Positions 22,047-31,808 are shown, counted from the stretch's first letter. The stretch: 64,000 nucleotides of DNA from Lamellibrachia columna (GCA_963662155.1 OY759268.1:57715469-57779468), one strand, 5' to 3'. The notes: generated by a model not told the origin, from the letters alone. Program-made: numbers and translations.

Positions 22047-22400
22047 TTTCTGGAACGTTCGAACGACGTCATGGAATTTTCCATGCTCACGAAAAGAAAC
22101 ACGATCCCGCATTTTCACCCTGCTAGCAGACTGAAACCTAGCGGACGAATGTTTGTGCATGCAGCGGGAAAAACGTAGCCGTGTATGTAAACTATACGAC
22201 GCATATCGCATCAATGCATTATATCGAGAACTTTTCAACGTAAGTCGTTTCGCGTCGACACCTATATACCGAATATAATGATCCGGGTCTGCAAGAACAC
22301 CGTTAGGTCAAAAGGTCAAGGTCAACAAAACGCCGCTTTCTGGAACGTTCGAATGAAGTCATGGAATTTTCCATAAACATCGCGAGGTCAAAATATCAAA
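22047..22400 (+). repeat. Direct repeat of a ~40-bp block
   Basis: tttctggaacgttcgaa.ga.gtcatggaattttccat occurs at 22047 and 22338. aggtcaaaaggtcaaggtcaa-type tracts occur at 22304 and 22386. They imply a tandemly duplicated module of about 290 bp with diverged spacer. Confidence 0.7.
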
Positions 22401-22564
22401 AGGTCAAGGTCAAACCAGTTTTCCCGCGAAAATGTGTCTAGGCACATTGAAATTTCATGCGTCTCGACATACCACATTTCTCACACACTTATTTCGATCT
22501 CATTTTGTCTATACTGTCAGACCGGTTCGAACCGGGAAAACACCAGAAAAAAGTTTCAACATAC

Positions 22565-22733
22565 AAATGGGTAAACTGTAGGAATTATGGGTAAACTGTA
22601 GGAGTTATGGGTAAACTGTAGGAATTATGGGTAAACTGTAAGAGGTATGGGTAAACTTTAGGAGGTACGATAAATTGTAGATATAGGTAAACTGTAGGAA
22701 TTATGGGTAAACTGTATGAGTTATGGGTAAACT
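22565..22733. repeat. 20-bp minisatellite (GGGTAAACTGTAGGAATTAT)n
   Basis: About eight copies with substitutions and one shortened unit near 22680. A single related gtaaactgtaggaataattg copy lies earlier at 21801. Confidence 0.9.
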
Positions 22734-22734
22734 G

Positions 22735-23485
22735 CTCCGCTCCCACTCGTCTTATCTTTTTGGTATTGGTCAGTCACTGTTATTGGCTTGCGCGCTCCCA
22801 CTCGTCTTGTCTTTTTGACATTGGTCAGTCACTGTTGGTGGACTTTGGCTTGTACGCTCCCACTCGTCTTGTCTTTTTCACACTGGTCAGTCGCTGTTGG
22901 TGGACTTTGGCTTGTATACTTCCACCCGTCTTGTCTTTTTTTGACACTGGTCAGTCGCTGTTGGTGGACTTTGGCGTGTGCGTTCCCACTCGTCTTGTCT
23001 TTTTTTTTGGTCAGTCGCTGTTGGCGGACTTTGACTTGTGTGCTCCCACTCGTCTTGTCTTTTTTCACACTGGTCAGTCGCTGTTGGTGGACTTTGGCTT
23101 GTGCGCTTCCATTCGTCTTGTCTTTTTGACATTGGTCAGCCACTGTTGGTGGACTTTGAAAAACTAACAAAATGGCGGACAAACTAACAAAATGGCGGAC
23201 AAATTAACAAAATAATGGACAGAAAACTAATAGAAATGGCGGACAACCTAACAAAATGGTGGACAAACTAACAAAATAGTGGACAAACTAACAAAACGGC
23301 GGACATCGGTCAGTCACTGTTGTTGGACTTTGGCTTGTGCGCTCCCACTCGTCCCACTCGTCTTGTCTTTTTTTTGACATTGGTCAGTCAGTGTTGGTGG
23401 ACTTTGGCTTGTGCGCTCCCACTCGTGTTGTCTTTTTGACATTGGTCAGTCACTGTTGGTGGACTTTGGCTTGTGCGCTCCCAAA
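22735..23485. repeat. 62-bp minisatellite interrupted by a 20-bp array
   Basis: About seven copies of cgctcccactcgtcttgtct...ggactttggcttg occupy 22735-23157, and three more 23310-23485. Between them, 23158-23305 holds about seven copies of a 20-bp unit (aaactaacaaaatggcggac). The long open frames on both strands are translated repeats. Confidence 0.92.
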
Positions 23486-23581
23486 AAGGAATCCGTAATT
23501 TTTGTGGGCTAACCCTACCCCTTAATCCTAACTGACAATTGTATAAGTACAGAAGGTTGGTGACCTTTGACCTATCATTAG

Positions 23582-24037
23582 ATGAGGACTATCAGTAAAC
23601 CATATCACCACACTGTTATACACAGAAGACAAAATGCCATATGTCTGCCCTACATTAGTAAACTATCAGAACAATTAGCAAAGATTTTCAAGTCCTATGA
23701 CATCCCAGTTTACCACAAACCTATCAACACCCTGCGGTCACTGTTGGTATACCCAAAAGACAGAACAGCAAAGGCAGCAAAGTGTAAGGTGGTATATGAC
23801 ATACAATGCCCAGAATGTGACCAAAACTGTATAGGAGAAACAGCCAGGACACTTGGCACAAGAATTAAAGAACATCTATCTTGTCGCCAACACCAATCAG
23901 CTATAAGTGAACACAAACTGAACACAGGCCATCAGTGTTCTATGAAGGACATTAAAATTCTAGACAATGAGGAGAACTGGCACAGCAGAAAAATAAAGGA
24001 GGCGACTAACATCTACAGAGAGAAACCTACTCTAATA
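23582..24037 (+). pseudogene. Penelope-like element: reverse transcriptase end plus GIY-YIG endonuclease
   Basis: The 152-codon frame ends the reverse transcriptase ('CLPYISKLSEQLAKIFKSY', 'VYHKPINTLRSLLVYPKD'). It continues into a GIY-YIG nuclease-like domain with 'KCKVVYDIQCPECDQNCIGE', 'TARTLGTRIKEHLS', 'SAISEHKLNTGHQCSM', and the family's 'NWHSRKIKEATNIYREKPTL' block. The cysteine pair before the CIGET motif is typical of animal Penelope-like elements, which use this nuclease to prime retrotransposition. The catalytic palm is missing, so the copy is 5'-truncated and dead. The frame itself is open, which points to fairly recent insertion. Confidence 0.92.
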
Positions 24038-24236
24038 TGATACGTTTGCCAGGAGATCCTACCAGTCCTGCTCCAGCTTGTGTCACATGACATTGGTCAT
24101 GTGACACATCCGTAAGTTTATTCTGCTGAAGAAGGCCCCAGGATGCGGTCGAAATATTCAGATTGAATAACAATTCCTTGAGAGGTAATTATGTTTAATA
24201 TAAAGTAATAATTGATAAAAAATGATACAACGTTTG
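24038..24236 (+). mobile_element. 3' end of the Penelope-like element
   Basis: Behind the endonuclease frame the sequence carries 'ctgaagaaggccccaggatgcggtcgaaa'-type text (24124-24153), the kind of conserved 3' tail seen in Penelope-like elements. It runs to about 24236, where the sequence changes directly to coding exon sequence of the PYROXD2-like gene on the other strand. The exact border is estimated. Confidence 0.7.
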
Positions 24237-24240
24237 TTCC

Positions 24241-24360
24241 TGGGTGGGTGGCAGCCCCAAACATGTAGAGTCCATGGACGGGTGTACGGTAATCAGAATT
24301 GAAGGGCGTGGGCCGCATGAAGAACAACTGATCCATAGACATAGCACCATGGAAGATGTT
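24241..24360 (-). CDS. PYROXD2: PYROXD2-like last recognised exon (NIFHGAMSMDQ region)
   Basis: The acceptor is cttgtgcttttag/aacatc. The frame reads 'NIFHGAMSMDQLFFMRP', 'TPFNSDYRTPVHGLYMFG', 'AATHPG', colinear with the family. After HPG the expected GGGVMGAAG-type FAD-binding end is missing. The frame continues through about 39 residues of unrelated, TE-antisense sequence to a stop at 24118. No GT donor is present at the point of divergence. Confidence 0.85.
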
Positions 24361-24380
24361 CTAAAAGCACAAGACACAAG

Positions 24381-24470
24381 AACGCTGGACATCACTGTAA
24401 CATAATATGTGACGCTGGACATCACTGTAACATAATCTGTGACGCTGGACATCACTGTAACATAATCTGT
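24381..24470. repeat. 30-bp tandem repeat, three copies, in an intron
   Basis: Three copies of a 30-bp unit (gctggacatcactgtaacat core), just upstream (on the minus strand) of the last PYROXD2-like exon and within 20 bp of its acceptor. Confidence 0.9.
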
Positions 24471-24795
24471 GATGACAGCAAATACAGCAGACAACTTGAA
24501 CACAAGACATGATCTCAAAACATAGATGTAAGAGACTACACAAAATTGCTTTCATACATCGATGTATTTTTCCCAAACCCATCGTTTCTGTTCCGACGTT
24601 ACGACGGCGGAAGTGTCACCTGGTGAATATGAATTACCGTAGCAACACCTATAGGAGCAAGGACATTGTCATGGTAATGCACACAGCCACATGTAGATGT
24701 AGTTCAAAGTTTCATGTAGTGGGGGTAGAGGTCAGAGGTTAAATTACACCGATTTCTTGTAGTATGGTACATCATTGTTTTGAAATCACCCCTAG

Positions 24796-25353
24796 GGGCC
24801 GTTTACAGTTGTCAACATTTACCTATTCCTACAAAGTGTACTAATTCTCATACTCACCCCCCCCCGAATTAGTACTTTACAATGTTGACAATTTTACACA
24901 TTAAAGATATATCAATATAACAATGTTACAACACAGTGCACGCACACAGAACATACAATAATTACCATTAGAACATGTTTACAAACATTTATCTCCAGAT
25001 TCTCCAATAATTATGCTAAAGCTACGTGTTTTTCTAACAACTCTATGGTGTCATATTGATAACTGTTTTCCTCGAAGTTGTGAATGTCCAAGATGTCTGA
25101 CTGTAGTACACCACCACGCCATGATTGGTTACGTAATTTAAACCAATAGTAGTTATAAAACACGTTAACCGCTCGGCGCTGCGTGATGTAACAGTGGTCA
25201 TATAAAACAATATTAAAACAATTAGTACACGGGCCTTGACCCCCTTTACTAGGTAGACCTCTCCCCCTTTAGTATGCAGGCTTTGACCCTCCCGCTTAGT
25301 ACGCTTTGTACAAATACGTAAATATTGACAACTGTGAACTGCCCTAAGTAGAT
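24796..25353. mobile_element. Probable MITE with ~45-bp imperfect terminal inverted repeats
   Basis: The left end ggggccgtttacagttgtca...acaaagtgtactaa is mirrored by the complement of 25305-25353 (gggcagttcacagttgtcaatatttac...acaaagcgtactaa), about 560 bp apart, with no coding capacity. A single end of the same type recurs at 46804-46860. The GGGCxGTTxACA terminus with TA-rich flanks would suit a PIF/Harbinger-derived MITE, but no clean target duplication could be read. Inserted in a PYROXD2-like intron. Confidence 0.7.
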
Positions 25354-25639
25354 AAGTGATAGTTCATAACAGAATATATTTGTTTACATCTCCGTCCAAT
25401 ACGAATTTCAAATAAAACATTTCATTGCTTTTCTTCAAATGTTGATACAGGTGTAAAGAGTTAAAACACATTTAGCTTGTAATGTAGAATTTTACACACC
25501 ATAATAGACACCCGACCACATAATACTCGATATCATCATTTTTCATTAAGAGGTTCATATTTTGAAATAACAAAACAGTTTAGCTGAAAAGAAAAAACAA
25601 TCAGTGAATCATTTAAATTTGAAATTCCTTCTGCCCATC

Positions 25640-25965
25640 ACGAATCAGGTTCACCGATGTTCAAGTATACAGTGTGTGAACAGTTTCAGTAACATTCAGC
25701 ATTATTTTGTTACACATTTTGTCAGATTAGTTCATTTGCAAAAATTTTAAAAGTCGAACAGCATAATAAATAGAGCTGGATCACCGAAGCCCTTTTTTCG
25801 CTGAATTTTGACTGGATCCGGTAAAATATTATTTAATAGTTTGTCCGACGATTTCATCAAAGCTAAATTACAAATTTGTACAAATGAGCTAGCGTGTCTT
25901 AACGGGTATTACATAAGTTTGATTTTTCGCTAAAAGACTCTGAAACATCGAGGAACAACTTTTAA
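25640..25965 (+). repeat. Family A repeat, diverged copy
   Basis: Scattered landmarks in family order: cacgaatcaggttcaccgatg, acagtgtgtgaacagttt, aatagtttgtccgacgattt, caaatgagctagcgtgtctta, gatttttcgctaaa. The most diverged copy recognised. Confidence 0.5.
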
Positions 25966-26034
25966 TGTTCATTCAGTGAGAAATTGCACTTCAGACTTAA
26001 AGAAGCAAACAAAAGAATAGATCTTTCAACTTAC

Positions 26035-26141
26035 CTCTCCAGTTAGTCCAAAGATACGCTCTAAGTCTGTTGGTGTAAGTATGTCACACCCAACAATGCT
26101 CTCCTTGAAGCCTAGGACATACTCCTCAATATTATCAAACA
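26035..26141 (-). CDS. PYROXD2: PYROXD2-like exon ([12 protein letters not shown] region)
   Basis: 107 bp. The acceptor is ttgtgttttcag/tg; the donor is ggagag/gtaagt. The frame is intact: '[18 protein letters not shown]' then '[17 protein letters not shown]', the most diagnostic stretch of PYROXD2. It ends in phase 0 and joins cleanly to the NIFHG exon. Confidence 0.9.
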
Positions 26142-26604
26142 CTGAAAACACAACAAGCAGCAAACATCAAATATAACTAAACTGAGATGCCCCAGTAAGC
26201 TTAGACCCTAAATAAAGCAATCTCACTAAAATCAAGCTACAGTATGTATTATGCTACACCTAGACATTTTGCATCTCGGGCGTCAAACTCCATGAAGGAG
26301 TCATAAAAACAATTTCTTCGCAACATTATGTGTGTTTTCTGCAATTGGTCCAAGTTACATACAATTGTCCACAATGCTATGCGCGTTTTCAATGATTGTT
26401 CCAAGTTAAACAATTTAGATAATTTTTATAGTATTTGTCTATTTTTCTTCACTGTGTAACTAATCGACTAATAAAAGATATTAGTTTTAAGGTAAAGTGG
26501 TTGTCAAAAAAAATTATAAAAACAAAATGGGTTTTTCTTGTGTGACAATCTGCACGGCCTTAGACAAACGCTGTGTGTGAGCGCGTGTGTGCGCGTGCAT
26601 GTGA

Positions 26605-27070
26605 CAGAGTTGGGGTCAATTCCATTTTGTCAATTCTAATTCTGCTCAATTAAAAAAACTCAATTCCAATTCCAATTCACCTGGAAAAATCTATTCCGAC
26701 TCCAGTCAATTCCAATTGTTTTACTCCAATTCCATTCAGGAAGGGGTATCTAATCCTATTGTACCTCCACCACTCCAAGGGCTTCGCATCCTCAGGGAGT
26801 GGTGGCTGTGATAAGTAGTCAGCTATTTCAGTTGATGTTTCAGTTGATGAAGGTATGGTCCAGTTCACCATGAAACTGGTCAGTCTGCTTCGTTTTGGAG
26901 GGGGCCTCAATTCCAAAAAAAATTCAAATTCAAATTCCATAAAAATAAATTCCAATCCCGTTTCCACAAACAGTTCTTCCAATTCCGACTAACTGTTATA
27001 GTCTATTCCAATTACGGATTTAGAATTGAGGGTCAATTCCAAATCCGGAATGGAATTGTCCCCATGACTA
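26605..27070. mobile_element. Non-autonomous hAT element with perfect 8-bp target duplication
   Basis: The element starts CAGAGTTGGGG and ends with the complement of TAGTCATGGGG; both ends continue with CAATTCCATT. It is flanked on both sides by gcatgtga (26597-26604 and 27071-27078), a perfect 8-bp duplication as made by hAT transposases. The interior is rich in aattcc/ggaatt subterminal repeats and keeps one transposase fragment. At 466 bp it is an internally deleted derivative, sitting in the intron between two PYROXD2-like exons. Confidence 0.92.
26740..26890 (-). pseudogene. hAT transposase C-terminal (dimerisation) fragment
   Basis: Within the deleted element the minus strand encodes 'EIADYLSQPPLPEDAKPLEW' then 'WRYNRIRYPFL'. 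This is the hATC dimerisation-domain signature (E-x-YL...P...PLxWW...YP-L) that precedes the conserved C-terminus of hAT transposases. Nothing else of the transposase remains. Confidence 0.85.
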
Positions 27071-27134
27071 GCATGTGAGTGTGCGTGTGTATTTTGTCTT
27101 AATATAAATAAATGTGGTTAGTCCCATAAATCAC

Positions 27135-27270
27135 CTCTGTCTGCGAACGTCTCCTTCAGTTGTTCTGTCCATCGTTGGCCCCCTGCGAGGGTGTAGGGTA
27201 CGTATTGAACAAACAGCTGAACTAAATGACACCCTAAAGGGGCGAGGGAATGGTCATCTCAGTGACTGGC
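27135..27270 (-). CDS. PYROXD2: PYROXD2-like exon with internal lesion (YTPYTLAGG region)
   Basis: The acceptor is tgactatctag/gcc; the donor is gacagag/gtgatt. It starts '[10 protein letters not shown]', matching the family block before SLDPTLAPPG. That block is then lost, and the frame meets cccctttag (a stop) before resuming one base out as '[20 protein letters not shown]' and '[13 protein letters not shown]'. The exon end gives one base that joins the next exon as codon V (R-V-F-D), exactly the phase expected. An alternative is that cccctttag serves as a splice acceptor at 27233, dropping the first part of the exon; the outcome would still be a shortened protein. Confidence 0.82.
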
Positions 27271-27578
27271 CTAGATAGTCAGACAAAAACACTAATATAA
27301 CGAACATTGGCTCTATTGATGCCACACATACTGTAATTCACAGCAGTTTGAAACGGGAAGCAGCAGAACAAGCACACACAATTCAATAACATTTATATTG
27401 GTTTTTTATGCAACCTTTTTTGGGCCCCAGTTGTTGTGGCGGGCCCTAGATTTTAGCAAAGTGGGGGTCCGGCTGGCCCCCAATAATTTTAGGCTAAATT
27501 CTATCTCTGATAATAATAAATAATAACTAAGCAATCATGGTCGGACCTGCTGTTTGAGAACAAATAAAATGTAGTTAC

Positions 27579-27725
27579 CTGCGAGAACATCCTCCTTGCA
27601 TGGCGTCCATACATGCCTCATGGATTAAGCTCACGTGTTCACAGTTCAAATGCACAGTGCCTCTGTGCTGGGGAAAAGGGTTCTCACTTCTCTCATTGGG
27701 GTTGACCAGTTTGGAAGCTTGTTTA
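27579..27725 (-). CDS. PYROXD2: PYROXD2-like exon (HLNCE region)
   Basis: 147 bp. The acceptor is ...gttagttgcag before taaacaagcttcc; the donor is ctcgcag/gtaact. One base of a split codon is followed by 'KQASKLVNPNE', then 'FPQHRGTVHLNCEHVSLIHE' and 'ACMDAMQGGCSR'. This is the segment of PYROXD2 that reads LPxxLxxPN...HxxxxHLNCE in other animals. The frame is intact. The exon ends with two bases of the next codon, completed by the g of the following exon. Confidence 0.82.
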
Positions 27726-27810
27726 CTGCAACTAACGCAAGAGAAAGTTTATCTGCCGCACCTGTTGACCGGTACACGAGGCGTTTTACTCAACCGTAGC
27801 AACAACTTCT

Positions 27811-27873
27811 GGGCTGGGGGTGGGGCAACCAATCTGGGTCTGGGCTGGGGGTGGGGCAACCAATCTGGGTCTG
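27811..27873. repeat. 31-bp tandem duplication
   Basis: gggctgggggtggggcaacc + aatctgggtct occurs twice in succession. G-rich on the plus strand. Confidence 0.9.
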
Positions 27874-28299
27874 TATGGCTCAGTACAGGTGTGCCACGGT
27901 TCCAGTACGTGTTAGTTGAGTTGTCTACTCTCCAAAGATTAAAACTGCTAAAATTATTAAATGCACCAAATAGAGCTAATACAGGTCAATGTCTCAACAC
28001 CAATGTCACCAACTCGACTACAATTACTGTGAGAATGCTACTCATTCACATATATCCACCACTGTCTATACCAGGTACTCATTTAGCTGTGTGAACTGAG
28101 GCAATGTGGAGTAAACAAAATTGTCTGAGCTTCGAAACAGCAGCAAGTGGACACAAACCCGTCCTCTCAATTGGGTCTGATGTTCACATCACTGGGCTAC
28201 TGCATCACTCATATTTCTAATTTAGGGTTTATTATTTTTAACATGGCTGCTTCCTGTCTTCAGTGGGGATACATGCTCTTACCAAATTTAAAGGAAATC

Positions 28300-28745
28300 C
28301 ATCTGGTAAAAAAAAAATCAGAAACATTGTCTACACAAATTATATCTTGAAAAACAGTTTTATAAATCTAATCAAAATGTTGAAAGGCATAAAGTATGAA
28401 CAGTGCCGGTTGGATATGAGAAAGCATTTATTCTCACAGGGGGTGATAAATAAATGGAACAAACTGTCAAATGATTATGCTAATACTAGCAGTAAGAATA
28501 TGTTTACAAATAACATTTGTAACCAAGGAAGCCATTAACTTGATAGTCCAACAATGTTTTCATCTATGTATAGCCCACCCTTTTCAGATATATTAATGTT
28601 ATATTATATTATAACATTAATATATCTGATAAGGGTGGGCTATACATAGATGAAAACATTGTTGGACTATCAAGTAAATGGCTTCCTTGTCCACTTGCCA
28701 TATTGAACTTGTAGTTTTGGATGGCAAACGTTTGACTTAATTATT
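28300..28745 (+). pseudogene. 'LINE-C' 3' fragment (CR1/Jockey-like)
   Basis: The coding end reads 'GIKYEQCRLDMRKHLFSQ', 'GVINKWNKLSNDYANTSSKN', 'MFTNNICNQ', the C-terminal signature of the LINE family also found at 40.0, 41.4, 47.2 and 63.6 kb. The shared 3' untranslated text follows (ggtgggctatacatagatga ... ttggactatcaa.taaatggcttccttgtccacttgcca). A large palindrome splits coding end and untranslated tail. Confidence 0.85.
28521..28692. repeat. Near-perfect palindrome, arms about 82 bp
   Basis: The left arm at about 28523-28603 is the reverse complement of the LINE-C tail at about 28611-28692, with only one or two mismatches (for example cccttttcag against cccttatcag) and a central loop of about 8 bp (ttatatta). 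The right arm is the normal LINE tail and the left arm an inverted copy of it. Confidence 0.93.
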
Positions 28746-29290
28746 GTTAAACATTAAATGATGTGAATTGAGTTGCTGCTGATACATGCCATTGTCAGAC
28801 ATGTTATGTTATTATGCTGTGTTATCTGTTAGGCCCACATTTGTTTTTAATTACGCACAGTCTCATGCATAGTATTTTGAAAATAATTTTTTTACAAGAA
28901 TAGTAATTTGTAGTAAATGATTCATAACTGTTAAAAAATAATGGCATTTTCTAGATGATTCAGTATTTTTAAAAGTAACTTTTAAAAAAGAATAGCAATT
29001 TCGAGTTGTCACATATGATCGAAAATGTCATATGCCAAGGAAGATAAAGACTTACCATGGATGGTGTATTACATGGAATTTAAGTTATGTATGCAGTGGC
29101 ATCAAATGCGTTCATCATCAATATATTATGAACAAATGATCTAGGCAGAATTTATGAAAATTGAAGTTGTGATTTGCCAAATACTGTGTCACATAGCTGT
29201 ATTTAAAAAAGTAATAATAAATATAAATAGTGTCTGTTTTTTATCAAACTGGTTTGGGAAGAGATATGATGATTTTAGAAAAACATTTTG
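28746..29290. other. No recognised gene
   Basis: AT-rich unique sequence. No coding or repeat structure recognised. Confidence 0.5.
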
Positions 29291-29291
29291 C

Positions 29292-29293
<2 letters not shown>

Positions 29294-29331
<38 letters not shown>
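29294..29331. repeat. (TA)n microsatellite
   Basis: About 19 at dinucleotides. Confidence 0.95.
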
Positions 29332-29334
<3 letters not shown>

Positions 29335-29423
29335 TAAAAGAAGAAAAGGTTTGCGAAAGACAGTGCACATGCAGCAGCATGAATAGCTGCTTTCCTCCTG
29401 CTATTCACATACGTCTTCTTTCA

Positions 29424-29952
29424 AATGGCACCCATGTGTACACCATCTCTGGCAAAGTTTTTCGTGTCAAACAATTTACAGTGTGGCCAGAAATGTATAT
29501 TATCAAAATCGCTTGTTAGCCGAATAACTGTGTCACTGATAGCATGCCGAGCTGGTTCAAAATTGCCTGGAACTAAAAAACAGCCACTGGATTTTGGTAT
29601 CCGTGTTAGAATATGGCAAATCACTACATGTAAGACAGATGATATTGTGGTTAATTTGTGAGCAAATGCCACAATACCTTCTGCTAATTCTTCAGCTACA
29701 CAGCCATTGCATAAGTCATTCGTTCCTATGTCAATTAGAACTGCATTTGGTGCTTCTGCACGCACAGCCCCAAACTCTCTTAACAAACCATCCAAGGTAA
29801 GTCCCCCTTACCTAGGAAGACAACCTTCTCAAACATATGTGAAAGGAGGAGGTCGGGACAGTAATAGTGTTGTGTTGGATCACCGGGGCAGATCGACTTG
29901 CTGCTGCATACGACGCACGAAACTGTGCCCAACTATTAACACTGTGAGCCTA
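29424..29952 (-). pseudogene. SGNH-hydrolase-like domain of a transposable element
   Basis: The minus strand from about 29950 reads 'LTVLIVGHSFVRRMQQQ', an SGNH block I with histidine in place of the usual aspartate (GHS for GDS). A stop and a frameshift follow, then 'LLLSHMFEKVVFLGKGDL', 'LDGLLREFGAVRAEAPNAVL', 'IDIGTNDLCNG' (block III, GTND) and finally 'NFARDGVHMG' (block V, D-x-x-H). Domains of this type accompany several retroelements (DIRS-like elements, some LINE ORF1 proteins) and also occur in host esterases. The GHSF variant and repeat-rich setting favour a mobile-element origin. The reading frame is interrupted. Confidence 0.75.
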
Positions 29953-31808
29953 TCGATCTGTACTCGTAATGTCTCGGTGAGCAGCCATTCTAAAAAGATA
30001 ATGCATAATAGTACATTTTCTGAATTCCCGGAGGGAGGGTGTGGGTGTATGTGTGGGTGGGCATAAGTTCACTCTCAGAATGTAGTACAATTATTGGATA
30101 TCTACAGTACAAAAACATTCTTGCTATGCGTAGCAATTTTGTGCAGTGGCATCTTTTAGGGAATAAAACGTATTTTCGTTGTTCTGTAATAGTAATTACA
30201 TGTCTAAAAAATACTAACAATTTGTTTGCATTAATTCAATATAAATAATATAAAAATTTTTACTCATCTATAATATAGATCCATTGTAAAAATTTTCCTT
30301 AAGATGTTCGTCAAAAAAGGCATATACTCGTATACCAATAATTGCTGCAACCAGTGGCAGTGCACTCATTGACATTTTCGGGGACTTAATTATTTGAAAT
30401 GACGGCGCAAATCACTCAACTTTACATTAATGCAATATTTAGAATATACAGAATGGAACTTCTTGAGTATTGTTAGACATTGACGACTATGTTCTGATCA
30501 TTGAGCCTTGAAGTTGAGGAATCGGTAAGCTTGCATATATATTATATTACAGCCAATATTCCCAATAACCCGATATAGGCTAGCCGCTATGTCGACTTTA
30601 AAATATGAATAAATAAATAGGAACATTCACTTAGTGACGCTAAACATAATATTATTAATCACTAACCTCTAACAGTGTCCTATGAATCACAAAATACAAA
30701 AGTATACTTGTATATAGGCAGCAATTTATCATCAAAGTTGAGCGTTTTAACAGAACTGATCTATCAAATATTGCGGCACGGTGGGGTCAATTTTTTAGGC
30801 CGACGCGCCATCCAGTTATATATATAGATCAGTGGTGTTCACTCAACTCAAGGACAGGTATAACCCCCTAAATATTATTTTTTTTACATGAACATTTTTA
30901 TTTCTTCACCATATAGTGACACATATTTATCATTCTATGCACACTGTTAAATTAACATCTAAATGAAACTAATAAATATTAATAAATGTGCATTTTAGTA
31001 ACCACAATAATAATCTAATGTATGACTTGTATTGTTTGCCTAATTAAATATGCATAATTTTAAATGAATATATCTCACGATCTACTCAACCAATTTATAT
31101 CAGGTTTTCACCAAGCTGCTTATTTTGCATTATATAGCATCCTTAATGCTGCCAGCAAGTTTTTTTGAAAGCTTGGTTTCTATTGGTTGTTGTTTGTACA
31201 AGGCAGAGCTCGTGGATGAGCCAATCAGAGTCGAGCTTATGACGATGGATTACTTCCTGCTCTGGCAACACGCGGAAGAAAGTTGTAGAAAGTTTATTTT
31301 GCTCTGTTTATTTTTGACTTGAAGTACTAGATACAGTGATCATTCAGTCAACTATCATACATGGGATTGTCAAGCATCTTCATGTATGTATAGGAGTTGT
31401 TTATTTACTAAAAATAAGTGCTATATTAATTTTGTAAACAAACGTAAGATGTAGGCCCAACAATAACATAAAGTTGTAGTCTCTTGGTCTGGGCCTGGGT
31501 TGGTATTGTCTGCATTGTATTGCTGCAAATGACATTGATGGTTGTTGGTGTCCCTTATAATAATTGTGAACGTAAAATATTATCTTTATGAGTTTATAGT
31601 TAAATGTCATTTACACCAGAGTCCAGACTAAAGCACATTGACATACTCTAAGTTGTAAGCTATACCTAGCCCTAGGCTAAATCAAATGTGGTACTTGTGT
31701 CCTCTTCAAAATGTCTTTCAGAATAGCCAGAAACCCATATAATCTAATGTATGACTTACATGTTATAACTATTCTTACCTAAACATATTTCAGGTGAAGT
31801 GTTTGAAG
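29953..31808. other. No recognised gene
   Basis: Nearly 2 kb of AT-rich sequence. A few open frames are under 80 codons without features. It may contain the 5' part of the Mutator-like element that follows; a splice-acceptor-like tatttcag/gtgaag lies at 31794. Confidence 0.45.

Larger units (their letters stand above)
24241..27725 (-). pseudogene. PYROXD2: PYROXD2-like oxidoreductase, C-terminal half, disrupted
   Basis: Four minus-strand exons match, in order, the C-terminal third of PYROXD2, a FAD-dependent oxidoreductase of the phytoene-dehydrogenase group found in animal mitochondria. Exons: 27725-27579, 27270-27135, 26141-26035 and 24360-about 24241, with AG/GT borders and compatible phases for three of the four junctions. 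Evidence of decay: exon 27270-27135 lacks the roughly nine residues expected between 'MTIPS' and 'GCHL', has an in-frame TAG there and is one base out of phase. The final exon runs straight into the 3' end of a Penelope-like element instead of the conserved glycine-rich FAD-binding C-terminus. No N-terminal exons (the GxGxxG dinucleotide fold) were found upstream; they may lie outside the window or be lost. It could instead be one allele of a functional gene. Confidence 0.8.

Noticed and set aside
22703..23182. Open frames of 113-154 codons on both strands
   Set aside because: Translated 62-bp minisatellite.
27600..28094. 164-codon plus-strand frame
   Set aside because: Antisense of a PYROXD2-like exon for its first third, then a 31-bp duplication and low-complexity text; no domain.
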